Shown piece by piece: positions 20,123 through 30,045 of a stretch of DNA of 64,000 bases; the first letter of the stretch is position 1, and every line of letters begins with the position of its first letter. The notes under the pieces were generated by a model. It was given only the letters and a program-made list of their open reading frames with translations, was not told where the DNA came from and ran no database searches. This DNA is from Prorocentrum cordatum. Its lineage: Eukaryota > Sar > Dinophyceae > Prorocentrales > Prorocentraceae. Location of the stretch: the NCBI GenBank assembly GCA_963575745.1, contig CAUYUJ010014763.1, forward strand, positions 216,001 through 280,000, in the 5' to 3' direction. The position numbers were made by a program, and so were the translations under genes.

Positions 20123-20476
20123 CTACCCCTGAGCTGGCGGGGGGGTGCGGGCTCCTGGCGACTCGTCTCCTGCGCCTTCTCGCTGAGCCTCTGCCTCTGA
20201 ACCCGCTCCTCCGTCGGCGTATCTAGGGTTTGCCGTGGGCGCGAATATCAGCGAACCCCGTTTCAGGCAGCCCATGACCCCGAAGACACCGTATACGGAT
20301 ACTTCTAGCGTGCCCCCGTGGATCCTCTCCGCGCAAGCCCGAAGCGCCAAATTCAAATGCTCGTCAACAAATTGAGAAGATTCAATGCACCTGTAGCTAT
20401 TCCCGAACTTCATTTTGGCTAGAAATTTGCGTTTTCCGCGTGGAAGGAAATTCATGGTTTTGACCCAGACATTCAA
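20123..20476 (-). CDS. Possible ORF in AT-richer patch
   Basis: From an ATG at about 20455 the minus strand reads MNFLPRGKRKFLAKMKFGNS and HLNLALRACAERIHGGTLEV, then loses character near 20210. Third positions are not GC-rich, unlike the M1 exons to the left. It could be the first exon of M1, an unrelated short gene or chance. Confidence 0.25.
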   Translation of the reverse strand: MNVWVKTMNFLPRGKRKFLAKMKFGNSYRCIESSQFVDEHLNLALRACAERIHGGTLEVSVYGVFGVMGCLKRGSLIFAPTANPRYADGGAGSEAEAQREGAGDESPGARTPPPAQG

Positions 20477-20589
20477 ACTATAAACGATTAATTTGCACTT
20501 TTTGCATTTTCATTGATTAATTCATAATTGCGAATCATTATTTACATACAAATAATCGTGGTTATTGACATGCAAATAATCGGCACATG

Positions 20590-20830
20590 CAAATTCCACG
20601 GCCACCAATATGGCCCCCAAGATGGCCCCGGCAGGCCCCCAAGAGGCCCCCAAGAGGACCCAGGCGGCCCCCGAGATGCTTCCAAAAGGCTTCCAGGAGG
20701 CCCCCAAGAGGCCCCCAAGACCCCAAGAGGCATCAGGAGGACCCCCGCGGCACCCAAGACTCTCAGAAACACCACTGGGCCTGCCAAGAGGCCCCCCAGA
20801 CGCCCCAACAGGCTTGCAAACAGCATCTAG
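20590..20830 (+). repeat. GGCCCCCAAGA short tandem repeat, locus 1
   Basis: Degenerate repeats of about 12-15 bp around AGGCCCCCAAGAGGC. The same vocabulary makes up the larger array at 48300-49600. The ORFs through it (PKRPPRGPQEAP and the antisense WGPLGAS type) are repeat artefacts. Confidence 0.75.
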
Positions 20831-20879
20831 GAGCCATCCGAGGATACTACGATAGGCATTCAAGATGCCTCTGGCTATT

Positions 20880-21158
20880 CTGCTCGCCCTGTTCCTCCTC
20901 CTCGCCCTCCTCCTTCGTGTCCTCCTCATTCTCCTCGTGTTCCTCCTCCTCCTGCTTTCTCTTCTTCCTTCGATTCCTCCTCCTCCTCCTCCTCCTTTTC
21001 CTCCTCCTTTTCCTCCCCCTCCTCCTCCTCCTCCTCCTCCTCCCTGCTCCCCCTTTCCCCCTCCCCCTCCTCCTCCTCCTCCTCCTCCTCCTCCTCCTCC
21101 TCCTCCCCCTGCTCCTACTCCTACTCTTACTCCTTCTCCTACTCATCATCATTCCCCC

Positions 21159-21209
<51 letters not shown>

Positions 21210-21260
21210 ACACACACACACACGCACACACACACACACACGCGCACACACACCTCATGC
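20880..21260. repeat. (TCC)n then (CA)n microsatellites
   Basis: TCC/CTCC tracts run from about 20893 to 21150 and pass into a (CA)n tract with CGCA interruptions at about 21160-21254. No gene. Confidence 0.95.
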
Positions 21261-21637
21261 ATCCATCAATCCAGCCTCCTCCTCCTCCTCCTCATACTTC
21301 CTTGGCTCGGTTCAGCTGTCGCCCTCTTTTGTTCCCACACTTCCCTAGACACCTCAACTCGCCTGGGCGTAGGATAGACCGCGCCCGACCCTGTCGCGAC
21401 CGCGCAGAACCTAGGCTGCACAAGGCTGCCCGCTGGAAGGCCGGGTCACGGCCACACCCAGGAGAAGCCAGAGTGAATTAGGGTGAAACATGGGCGGGCG
21501 CGCCCGCGGCTTTAGGTGACGACCTTCCACTGTTTCTGGTCCTTCCTGGGTGCGCGGCGATCAGCGTGGCCCTTCGCCGCCTGGCGCCCCCTGCCCGCGC
21601 CGCCACTTCCACCCAGGTACCGAAGCCGCAACTGCGC
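21261..21637. other. No convincing gene
   Basis: Mixed GC-rich sequence after the microsatellite. Nothing on either strand reads clearly as protein. Confidence 0.4.
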
Positions 21638-21885
21638 CTAGTCAACGCCGAGGTCCAGCGCGTCGCCCATGGCCCGCACGTCGCAGTTATGGCTGCGGAA
21701 GGAGGACAGGAAATTTACGCACGTTTGCTGGTCGTGCCGCCGCGGGTCGAGCGCGCCTTTGCTGCCAGGCGTGGCGTGCTGCTGGGCGAACGCGTGCCGG
21801 GCGCCTGTGAACCTCGCTCCCAGGGTGACCTGAAGCCGCTTTATCGTCTCGCCAGGTGTCTCCACGGGGGGGCCCCGCTGGATGC
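21638..21885 (-). CDS. Probable terminal exon, unidentified protein
   Basis: Reading leftwards, an in-frame stretch RGIQRGPPVETPGETIKRLQ leads into VTLGARFTGARHAFAQQHAT, LDPRRHDQQTCVNFLSSFRS and HNCDVRAMGDALDLGVD, ending at a TAG at 21638-21640. Third positions are almost all G or C, and the composition is globular, unlike its neighbours. It may be the last exon of the repeat-protein locus to the right, or of another gene. The upstream splice site was not fixed. Family not recognised. Confidence 0.55.
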
Positions 21886-21980
21886 CGCGATCTTAGCTTT
21901 ATATAGCTGCTGTCCCGTGTCTGGGTCTAAAGGTTCTGGACAGTGACGCGCGGCGGGGCCCGCTACCAGGGGCGGGGTGG

Positions 21981-23255
21981 TCAGCGGCTGGTCCTCGGCG
22001 CGGCGCCTGCTGCTGCTTCTGCGGCTGCTGCTGCTGCGTCCGCCGCCTGCCGTCTGCTGCCGCCAGACCCGCCAGCGCGGTCGGGGTCGCTACGGGCCAA
22101 GTTTCGGCCCAGGGGCGGCGGGGAGACTGGAAGGTCGCCAGTCACGGAGGCTCGGCAGGGCGCCCACCTGCTGCCACGAAGACGCGCTGGGGGAACGTTC
22201 CGGCCGCGCTGCCGCTGTTCCTCGGCGCTCGAGCTCGCGCCATTGCCAGGGAGGGAGGGGCCGGGGCAAGTAGTGTCAGCCAGGGGAGTGTGGCGGTGGG
22301 TGGTTGCCTGTTCCCGTTCTTGCCCATGCTCCCATTCCTGTGCTGGCGCCGCTTCCGCGCCCTCCCCGTGGGCGGCCGGCAGCTCCTGCTCATCGGGCTC
22401 TTCCGGCTCCTGCTCCGCATGCTGCTCACGTTCGCTGCTCTGCGACTGTTCCGACTGGTTGGGCCCGCCGCCGGTATCGTCTATGGCTTCGCGAGGCGCG
22501 GCGGCTACTGGGGCACGGAAGCCTGGCGGGGACTTGCGGGTTGGCGCGGGCCGCGCGGTTGGCCGCCAGGTAAAGGCCGAGTCGCCTCCAGCAGCTGGGG
22601 CGGAGAGGAACGCTGCGCTGTGGTAAGCGGGGGCAGGCCCCTCCCGTTGGCGCTCGCCTTCAGACCCGCGCCCGCCCTCGTCCACGAGCGCGCCCCCATC
22701 TGTCGCAGCGTGACTTTCGCCATGCGTGGGAGTGCTGCGGGTCGCACCTGGCCCAGGCACGTTGTCAGGCACCGTTTCTTTCGCCAGGACGGGAGTCGCC
22801 TTCCTCAGCGTGGCCCGGCCTTCGAGAGAGAGAGGCTGCGGTTCGCTGTCCACTCGGGCGGATTCGCTGACAGGGGAACGAGGGCGAATGGGCGCGAAGG
22901 GACTTCTCTCGACAAGCTGGCGGATGGCCTCGATGTCCTGCCTCTGCAAGGCATGTTCGTGGTTCCCCAGCGAGGGGCCTTCGAAAGTACCAGGGGCGGC
23001 GGCGGGCGGAGTCGCAGCGGGGCGTCGCTGGGTCTCGCCGCCAACCAGATGCATCGACAGCCCCAGGCTTTGCAAGTAATGGGCTCCGTATCGGCCGTCG
23101 GCCACGGGGATGGCCTCGGAGGCGCTGGCTGGAGGGTCTGTGCCGATCGCAAACACGCGCCCGTCTGTGGCCCGAACGCATCTCCAGGAGTCAAGCGAAA
23201 CTTCCAATCGTGAGCGCCCAGGGCCGCTGTCAGTCACACTTTCGCGCACCCCCAC
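21981..23255 (-). CDS. C-terminal part of the 119-residue-repeat protein locus
   Basis: An open frame of 424 codons on the minus strand. It begins with a compact-looking segment (VSLDSWRCVRATDGRVFAIG and GAHYLQSLGLSMHLVGGE) and becomes Pro/Ser/Glu-rich and disordered. A short helical segment, HALQRQDIEAIRQLVERSPF, lies about a quarter of the way along. It follows the tandem array directly but in another frame, so a further indel or an intron lies near 23260-23420. The Ala-rich tail ends at 21981. No recognised domain. Confidence 0.5.
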   Translation of the reverse strand: MGVRESVTDSGPGRSRLEVSLDSWRCVRATDGRVFAIGTDPPASASEAIPVADGRYGAHYLQSLGLSMHLVGGETQRRPAATPPAAAPGTFEGPSLGNHEHALQRQDIEAIRQLVERSPFAPIRPRSPVSESARVDSEPQPLSLEGRATLRKATPVLAKETVPDNVPGPGATRSTPTHGESHAATDGGALVDEGGRGSEGERQREGPAPAYHSAAFLSAPAAGGDSAFTWRPTARPAPTRKSPPGFRAPVAAAPREAIDDTGGGPNQSEQSQSSEREQHAEQEPEEPDEQELPAAHGEGAEAAPAQEWEHGQEREQATTHRHTPLADTTCPGPSLPGNGASSSAEEQRQRGRNVPPARLRGSRWAPCRASVTGDLPVSPPPLGRNLARSDPDRAGGSGGSRRQAADAAAAAAEAAAGAAPRTSR

Positions 23256-26200
23256 GACGCGAGAACTGTGACAACTGACGGCCGCGTTTGGATTTACGAC
23301 CTCCTGGCTGTCTGCTGCGCGCGGAATGTATCAGTTTTTTTTTCGCAGTGCCGTCCGCAGCATTCCGAACTGCCGTCGCGATGCCGTTGCCAGGAGAGTG
23401 CGCAATTTCGGGCGCATATTATTCGGCGTCCGCCAAGACTCTGCCCCCAGGGCGCTGGCAGGAGTGAGGGGGCGCAATTTCGGCCGCATCTTCCGCCTCA
23501 ACAACGAGACCGCCCCCGGGGCGCTGATAGGTGTGAGGGGTTGTAGGAACGCCTGCGTGGTTGTCTCCTGGAGGGGAAGGCACGGGCGCGCTGTGGCTGA
23601 CGACCGCCTGTTCGGTCTGTAGCACTCCCAGGGGACTACTGCAGCTGAAGGCCGCGCGTTCCAGCGTGAACTCCTAACTCTCTATGCTGCGAGGGGGCTC
23701 GAGATATCCTCCACCATCCGCTCGGGGAAGCGTCGTGGACCTCCTCTCGGGAGGAGGCTGGTCTCCGAGCGCAGGCGCGCCCTCTGCGGCATCCCCGACT
23801 GTCGCCGCGATACTGTTGCCAGGGGGGGGGCGCAATTCCGGCCGCATCTTCCGCCTCAACAACGAGACCGCCCCCGGGGCGCCGATAGGAGTGAAGGGTT
23901 GTAGGAACGCCTGCTTGGTTGTCTCCTGGAGGGGAAGGCACCGGCACGCCGAGGCTGACGACCGCCTGTTCGGTCTGTAGCTCTCCCGGGGGACTACTGC
24001 AGCTGAAGGCCGCGCGTTCCAGCGTGAACTCCTGACTCTCTATGCTGCGAGGAAGCTCGAGATATCCTCCATCATCCGCTCGGGGAGGCGTCGTGGACCT
24101 CCATTCGGGAGGAGGCCGGTCTCCGAGCGCGGGCGCGCCCTCTGCGGCATTCCCGACTGTCGCCACGATGCTGTTGCCAGGGGGGGGCGCAATTTCGGCC
24201 ACATCTTCCGCCTCAACAACGAGACCGCCCCCGGGACGCTGATAGGATTGAGGGGCTGTAGGAACGCCTGCTTGGTTGTCTCCTGGACGGGAAGGCGCCG
24301 GCGCGCTGCGGCTGACGACCGCCCGTTCGGTTTGTGGCTCTCCCAGGGGACTATTGCAGCTGAAGGCCGCGCGTTCCAGTGTGAAATCCTGACTCCCTAT
24401 GCTGCGAGGAGGCTCGAGATATCCTCCATCATCCGCTCGGGGAGGCGTCGTGGACCTCCTTTCGGGAGCAGGCCGGTCTCCGAGCGCAGGCGCGCCCTCT
24501 GCGGCATCCCCGACTGTCGCCACGATACTGTTGCCAGGGGGGGGCGCAATTGCGGCCGCATCTTCCGCCTCAACGCCAAGACCGCCCCCGGGGCGCTGAT
24601 GGGAGTGAGGGGTTGTAGGAACGCCTGCTCGGTCATTTCTTGGAGGGGAAGGCGCCGGCGCGATGTGGCTGACGACCACCTGCTCGGGCCGTGGCACTCC
24701 CAGGGGACTACTGCAGCTGAAGGCCGCACGTTCCAGTGTGAACTCCTGACTCTCTATGCTGCGAAGAGGCTCGAGATATCCTCCATCATCCGCTCGTAGA
24801 GGCGTCGTGGACCTCTTCTCGGGGGGAGGCTGGTATCCGACCGCGGGCGCCCCCTCAGCAGCACCCACACCGGTCGCCGCGATGCTGTTGCCAGGGGGGG
24901 GCGCAATTTCGGCCGCATCTTCCGCCTCAACAACGAGACCGCCCCCGGGACGCCGATAGGAGTGAGGGGCTGTGGGAACGCCTGCTTGGTTGTCTCCTGG
25001 ACGGGAAGGCGCCGGCGCGCTGTGGCTGACGACCGCCTGTTCGGTTTCTAGCTCTCCCAGGGGACTACTGCAGCTGAAGGCCGCACGTTCCAGCGTGAAA
25101 TCCTGACTCTCTACGCTGCGAGGAGGCTCGAGATATCCTCCATCATCCGCTCGGGGAGGCGTCGTCGACCTCCTTTCGGGAGGAGGCCGGTCTCCGAGCG
25201 CGGGCGCGCCCTCTGCGGCATTCCCGACTGCCGCCGCGATTCTGCTGCCAGAGGGGGGCGCAATTTCGGCCGCATCTTCCGCCTCAACGCCGAGGCCGCC
25301 CCCGGGGCGCTGATAGGGGTGATGGGGTTGTAGGAACGCCTGCTTGGTTGTCTCCTGGACGGGAAGGCACCGGCGCGCTGTGGCCGACGACCACCTGTTC
25401 GGTCTGTAGCTCTCCCAGGGGACTACTGCAGCTGAAGGCCGCGCGTTCCAGCATGAACTCCTGACTCTCTATGCTGCGAGGAGGCTCGAGATATCCTCCA
25501 TCATCCGCTCGGGGAGGCGTCGTGGACCTCCTTTCGGGAGCAGGCCGGTCTCCGAGCGCGCGCGCGCCCTCTGCGGCATCCCCACCTGTCGCCACGATAC
25601 TGTTGCCAGGGGGGGCGGAATTTCGGCCGCATCTTCCGCCTCAACACCGAGACCGCCCCCGGGACGCTGATAGGAGTGAGGGGCTGTAGCAACTCCTGCT
25701 TGGTCATTTCCTGGAGGGGAAGGCACCGGCGCGCTGTGGCTGACGACCGCCTGTTCGGTCCGTAGCACTCCCAGGGGACTACTGCAGCTGAAGGCCGCAC
25801 GTTCCATTGTGAACTCCTGACTCTCTATGCTGCGAGGAGGCTCGAGATACCCTCCATCCACCGCTCGGCAAGGCGTCGTGAACCTGATCTCGGGGGGAGG
25901 CCGGTCTCCGACCGCAGGCGCGCCCTCCGCGGAGCCATCGCCTGTCGCCGTGACACTGCTACTGGGAATGGGCGCGCTGTCGGGGGCATATTCGGCCTCC
26001 ACCAAGACTCTGTGCCGGGGGCGCTGATAAGAATGAGGAGCTGTAGGAACGCCTGTCTGCCTGTCTCTGACAGAAGGAAGAACCGACCCGCTGCGGCTGA
26101 CCACCGCGTGCTCTGTCTGTAACTCTCCCTGGCGACTGATGCAGCTAACGGCCGCTGGTTGGCGACTGTCTCCAGGCGAAACGCCGCCTCCAGATTTGCA

Positions 26201-26842
26201 GCAATCGTCAACCTCAGATTTACGATTGTCTTCACGCGGGTCGGTTCTGCGTCCAGGGAGCGCGCTCGCGACGGCGTCCGCCGCGCGCCCAGCAGCCCGG
26301 GCCAGGGCCGCGACGGCCGTCCGGAGGGAGGCCTGCGCAGCCTTTGCGGCGGCAGCGGCGCAGGCGCACGCGGCGGCGGCGGCGGCTGCGTCGGGCGTAG
26401 CACTGGCGCCGACTGCACGGACGCTTGGGGCGTCAGCAGCGTCGGCGGCGAAGGCGGCGCGGGGCGCGGGCCGCCGGGCACGGGCGGCGCCAACTCGCCC
26501 GAGGGCGTCGGCTGCGTCCGCGGCCCTGGTTGGCGCGCGCGCGTGGGCCGCCGCTGCCGCGTCGGCCCCCCAGAAGGCGCTGGCGGCGGAGGCCGCGGCG
26601 GGGCAGCCATCGCCAGCGGCGCCGGCGGCGTTGGCGGCGCAAACGGCGGCGGAAGCGCCCAAGGGAGAGGACGCCTCCGACGCGTTGGCAGCGCCAACGC
26701 GTTGGCCGCGCTGGCGAACCCAGGGGGGCGGCCGCCGGCCGCGGCAGCAGCGCCCAGGCGGCGCTGATTCGCAGCACGCCCTTGTCGGCGCCGCCGCGCC
26801 GCCGCAGTCTCCATCGCCCAGGGCTGAGCGCCAAACGCGCAT
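23256..26842 (-). pseudogene. Giant tandem-repeat protein, frame broken by single-base lesions
   Basis: The minus strand encodes about seven and a half copies of a 119-residue, Pro/Ser/Glu-rich unit. The best conserved part is GGYLEPPRSIESQEFTLERA followed by AFSCSSPLG, with TEQAVVSHSAPVPSPPGDN and VEAEDAAEIAPPPGNS between. The frame is kept across the array except for identifiable lesions: a G-run of 7 instead of 8 at about 25608, an extra base near 25321 that restores frame, a G-run of 9 at 23822-23830 and a CAG-to-TAG change at 23674-23676. Each unit has one invariant Cys. The function is unknown. It may be a disordered secreted or structural protein, or an assembly-noisy real gene, since most lesions sit in homopolymers. 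Confidence 0.6.
23400..26130 (-). repeat. 357-bp tandem array (about 7.5 units)
   Basis: The landmark CTCGAGATA recurs at about 23699, 24057, 24413, 24770, 25128, 25485 and 25843, and GTAGGAACGCCTG or a near variant at eight positions from 23543 to 26043, giving a 356-358-bp period. The period is a multiple of three, and spacing variation matches the indels seen in the reading frame. Internal units are very alike; the outermost ones are diverged. Confidence 0.95.
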
Positions 26843-27180
26843 GGGGGGAGCGCGCCGTCTTGACTGCCAGGATTACCAGGGTTGCGACTGAAGGTCGCCC
26901 TTTCACTCTGCACTGCCAGGCATCTGCTTGGGACCCCGCTACTTCCTCGGCTGAAGGCCGAATTGTTACTCGTATTGTCGCCAGGAAACACGGGATTAAT
27001 CGGCGAATCCGAAATGGGATTGATCGGCATGCGGGGGACTGGATCTGCCTGAGATGCTGGCTGCGCTGCACGGTAACGACCCAGGGGGCAGCTGAAGGCT
27101 GCACTTCCAGTGAAAGAATCCTCCAGATAGTCGTCAGTCGCCCTGGCCACCACGGCTGGAGTCGCCTCGAAATTCTTTAG
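26150..27180 (-). pseudogene. N-terminal side of the repeat-protein locus
   Basis: In a minus frame different from the array's first frame, the sequence reads ELKNFEATPAVVARATDDYL, EDSFTGSAAFSCPLG, NSAFSRGSSGVPSRC and VQSERATFSRNPGNPG. These short phrases echo the ERAAFSC core of the 119-residue unit, so highly diverged, shorter copies probably extend here. 26170-26830 is Pro/Ala-rich and its true frame is unclear. Confidence 0.4.
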
Positions 27181-27199
27181 TTCCTGGTCCCCTGAGGCT

Positions 27200-28015
27200 G
27201 GTGCTGCTGCAGCTGCTTCGGCTGCTGTTGCTGCCGCTGCTGCCCTGCTGGTGCGTCTGCCCGCTGGGGGCCTGTTGGTGCTGCAGCGGCGCGGCCGCGG
27301 CGGCGCCAGCCGCGGCGGGCCCATGCGCGGCAGCGCGGGCCACGGCGGCCGCGGCGCCGGCCGCGTGGCCCGCGGCGGCGGCGGCGGCCGCCTCCGCGGC
27401 CCGCGGCGGTGGCCGCGGCGGCGGCGGCCGCCTCCGCCACGGCCGCGGCGGCGGCGGCGGCGGCCGCCGCGGCGCTGGCGGCCGCAGGGGCGGCGGCGGC
27501 GGCACCGGCCGCCGAGCCCGCGGAGCAGGCCCCAGCGGCGCCCGCCGCGCCGGCGGCGCCCGCGGAGCCAGCGGCCTCGCCGGCGGCGGCGGCGCCAGCG
27601 CCGCGCCCGGTGCCAGCGGCGCCTGCGGCGCCAGCGGCGTCGGCGGCGCCCGCGGCGCCACAGGCGGCGGCGGCGCCCGCGGAGCCGACGGCGCCGCCGG
27701 CGCAGGGGCCGCCAGCGGCGCCGGCGGCGCCCCGGCGGCCGCAGAGGCGGCCGCGGCGGCCGCGGCGGCGGGGGCGGCAGCGCCGGCGGCACTAGCCGCA
27801 GCAGAGGGCGGCCCGCGGCGGGCCGCGCAGCCAGGCTGCCAGCAGGTGGCGGCAGCCTCGGCGGCGGCCGCGGCGGGCCGCGCGGCCGCGCTGTCAGCAG
27901 GGGCCGCGGCGGCGGCCGCGGCGGCGGCCCCGGCCGAGCAGCCGGCCGCCGCGGCGGGGGCGGCGCAGGCGGCAGCCAAGTGCAGCGGCAGGCCAGGCGG
28001 CGGCGCGCTGAGCAG
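27200..28015. repeat. GCG/GCC-rich low-complexity block
   Basis: Roughly 800 bp made almost only of GCG, GGC and GCC words. It yields poly-Ala, Pro/Arg and Gly/Arg frames in all readings. I treat it as low complexity, though an Ala-rich N-terminus of the minus-strand locus cannot be excluded. Confidence 0.7.
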
Positions 28016-28020
28016 GGGGG

Positions 28021-29430
28021 GCTAAGCATCGCCTGCCAGAGTTTAGCAAGGTTTAGCAAGGCTCAGCAGGGCCTAGCAGGGCTTTGCAAGGCCGATCAGG
28101 ACCTACCAGGACTTAGCAGGGCTCGGCAGAGGTTAGCAGGGCTTGGAAAGGCTTAGCAGTCTTCGAAAGGCCGGGCAAGGCTTCGGAGTGCTTCGCAGGG
28201 CTTAGCAAGGCTTGTCTGGGCTTTGCAATGCTTAGCAAGGCTTCGCAAGGCTTAGCAGGGCCCAGCAGAGCTCAGCATGGCCTAGCAGGGCTTATCAGGA
28301 CGTAGCATGGCTTACCAGGGCGTAGTAAGGCTCAGCAGGGCGCAGCAAGGCCTATCAGAACCCAGCACAGGGCATGCCAGGCTGAGCGGGCTTAACTGTG
28401 CCTAGCAAGCCTTAGGACGGCTCAGCAGGGCGTACCAGGGCCCAGCAGTGCCTAACATGTCTTTAGCAGCGCAGGGCTTAGCAAGGCTTAGCAGGGCTTA
28501 ACAAGTTTTAGCAAGGCTTATCAGGGCTTACACGGCCTAGCAAGTCATAGCAGGGCGTAGCAGGGTGTATCATGGCTTAACATGGCTTATCAAGGTTCAA
28601 CAAGGTTTAGCATGGCTCAGCAGGGCTTAGCACGGGTGAGCCGGGCATAGCAAGGCTTTGCAGGGCCTAGCAAAGCCCAGGAGGGCTTGGCAGGGCCTAG
28701 CAAGGCTTAGCAAGGCTTTGCGATCCTGAGCAGGGCTTAGCAGAGCCAAGCAAGGCTAGGCAAGGCTAGACAAGCCTTAGCAGGCCTTCGCAAGGCGAAT
28801 CAGGGCTCAGCAGGGCGTAGCCGGGCTTAGCAATTTTTCGCAAGGCTTAGCAGGGCTCCGCGGGGCTCAGCAGGCCTTAGCAGGGCTCCGCAGGGCTCAG
28901 CGAGGCTCAGCAGAGCTTAGCAAGGCTTAGCAGGGCCCGGCAGGGCCTAGCAGGGCCGCGCAGGGCTTAGCAGGGCTTAGCAAGGCTGAGCAAAGCTTAG
29001 CAGGGCTACCAAGCGTGAGCAGGGCGCGGCACGGCCTAGCAGGGCGTAGCAGGGCTTAGCAGGGCCTAGCAGAGGTTAGCAGTTGTTCGCAGGGGCCAGC
29101 AGTGGTTAGCAGATTTCATCCGCTCTAAGCAGGGCTTCCAGGTAGCAGGGCCTAGCAGGGAGTAGTAAGGCTTACCAGGGCCCAGCAGTACTTAACAAGC
29201 CCTAACAGGGCTTAGCAGGGCTTAGCAAGGCTCAGCAGAGCTTAGCAGGGCTTAGCATGGCCTAGCAAGACTTAGCAGGGCTTAGCAGGGCTTAGCAAGA
29301 CTTAGCAAGGCCTAGCAGGGCTAAGCAGGGCTAAGCAGGGGGGTCTGAGCATGGCCTACCAGAGTTCAGCAAGGCTTAGCAGCGCCTTGAAATGCTTAGC
29401 AGGGATAGCATTGCTAAGCATAGCTTAGCT
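28021..29430. repeat. 10-bp satellite, left block (AGCAGGGCTT type)
   Basis: About 1.4 kb of degenerate 10-bp units around AGCAGGGCTT and AGCAAGGCTT, with frequent one- or two-base changes. No coding sense. It continues after an interruption at 30046. Confidence 0.95.
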
Positions 29431-30045
29431 TGTATTATGTTGATAATGTGACACTTCTGCTCAGATTTGTTCACGTTCGCAATCACTGTGTGGGCGCACC
29501 TCGGGTTGTTTGGAATTTCCGCGCCGTGCGGGTGCTAAGATAACGTGGGGGCGCGTGGCGGTGCGTTGCCCTGGGCTGGACCTCCCCCTAGGAAGGCCGA
29601 CGAAATGTCATTGCTCTAAGGGGGGGGGGGGGGGGCAAAAGGAGTCGCAAAGGAAGAGGAGGGGGGGGGGCGAAGGGGGGGGGGGGGAGGGGGAGGAGGA
29701 GGACACGGGGGATCAGGACAGGGGCCCCTCAGGAACACCACGACGACGACGACCGCGACGACGACGACATTCAGATCCACTCTGTGTCCACGCCTCGGGC
29801 TATCCGGAATTTCCGCGCCGCCTGTTGCTAAGGTAACGCCTCGGTGCGGAGCGGGGCGCCGCCCTCGGATGGGCCCCCCGCGAGGGCGGCCGACGAAAAT
29901 CAAGTTCTGCAAAGGGATTGCAATAGGAATCGCACGGGAACAGGAGGGCGAGGAGAAGCTGGAAAAAGAGGGGGCAAGGAAGAGAAAGCGCCCAGGGACC
30001 CCAAGGACAGCCCGCGAAGGTTGCAATGGGGCCTATGAAAATACC
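29431..30045. other. Non-satellite island with internal duplication and G-runs
   Basis: About 615 bp unlike the flanking satellite. Two related segments, about 29500-29610 and 29800-29905, share GGAATTTCCGCGCCG, a GTGCTAAG/TTGCTAAG + ATAACG/GTAACG word and GGCCGACGAAA. Between them are long G-runs (29620-29690) and a (GAC)n-like stretch. No credible gene. A sequence resembling the GCGGGTGCTAAG part recurs at 32116-32131. Confidence 0.7.

Noticed and set aside
20405-20425. CATTTTGGCT resembling the spliced leader
   Set aside because: Only 10 consecutive matches and no leader-like sequence on either side; explained by a minus-strand frame reading LAKMK.
20880-21377. Plus-strand Leu/Pro-rich ORFs
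   Set aside because: Translations of (TCC)n and (CA)n microsatellites.
23400-26130. CRISPR-like regular repeats
   Set aside because: Units of 357 bp are contiguous and coding, with no short repeat/unique spacer pattern.
27201-28025. Plus-strand poly-Ala or Gly/Arg protein
   Set aside because: All six frames are similarly open because of GCG/GGC repeats.
25825-28059. A 744-codon minus ORF as one intact protein
   Set aside because: Its left part reads the 357-bp units in the wrong frame and its right part is GCG-rich low complexity; only the middle phrases look coding.
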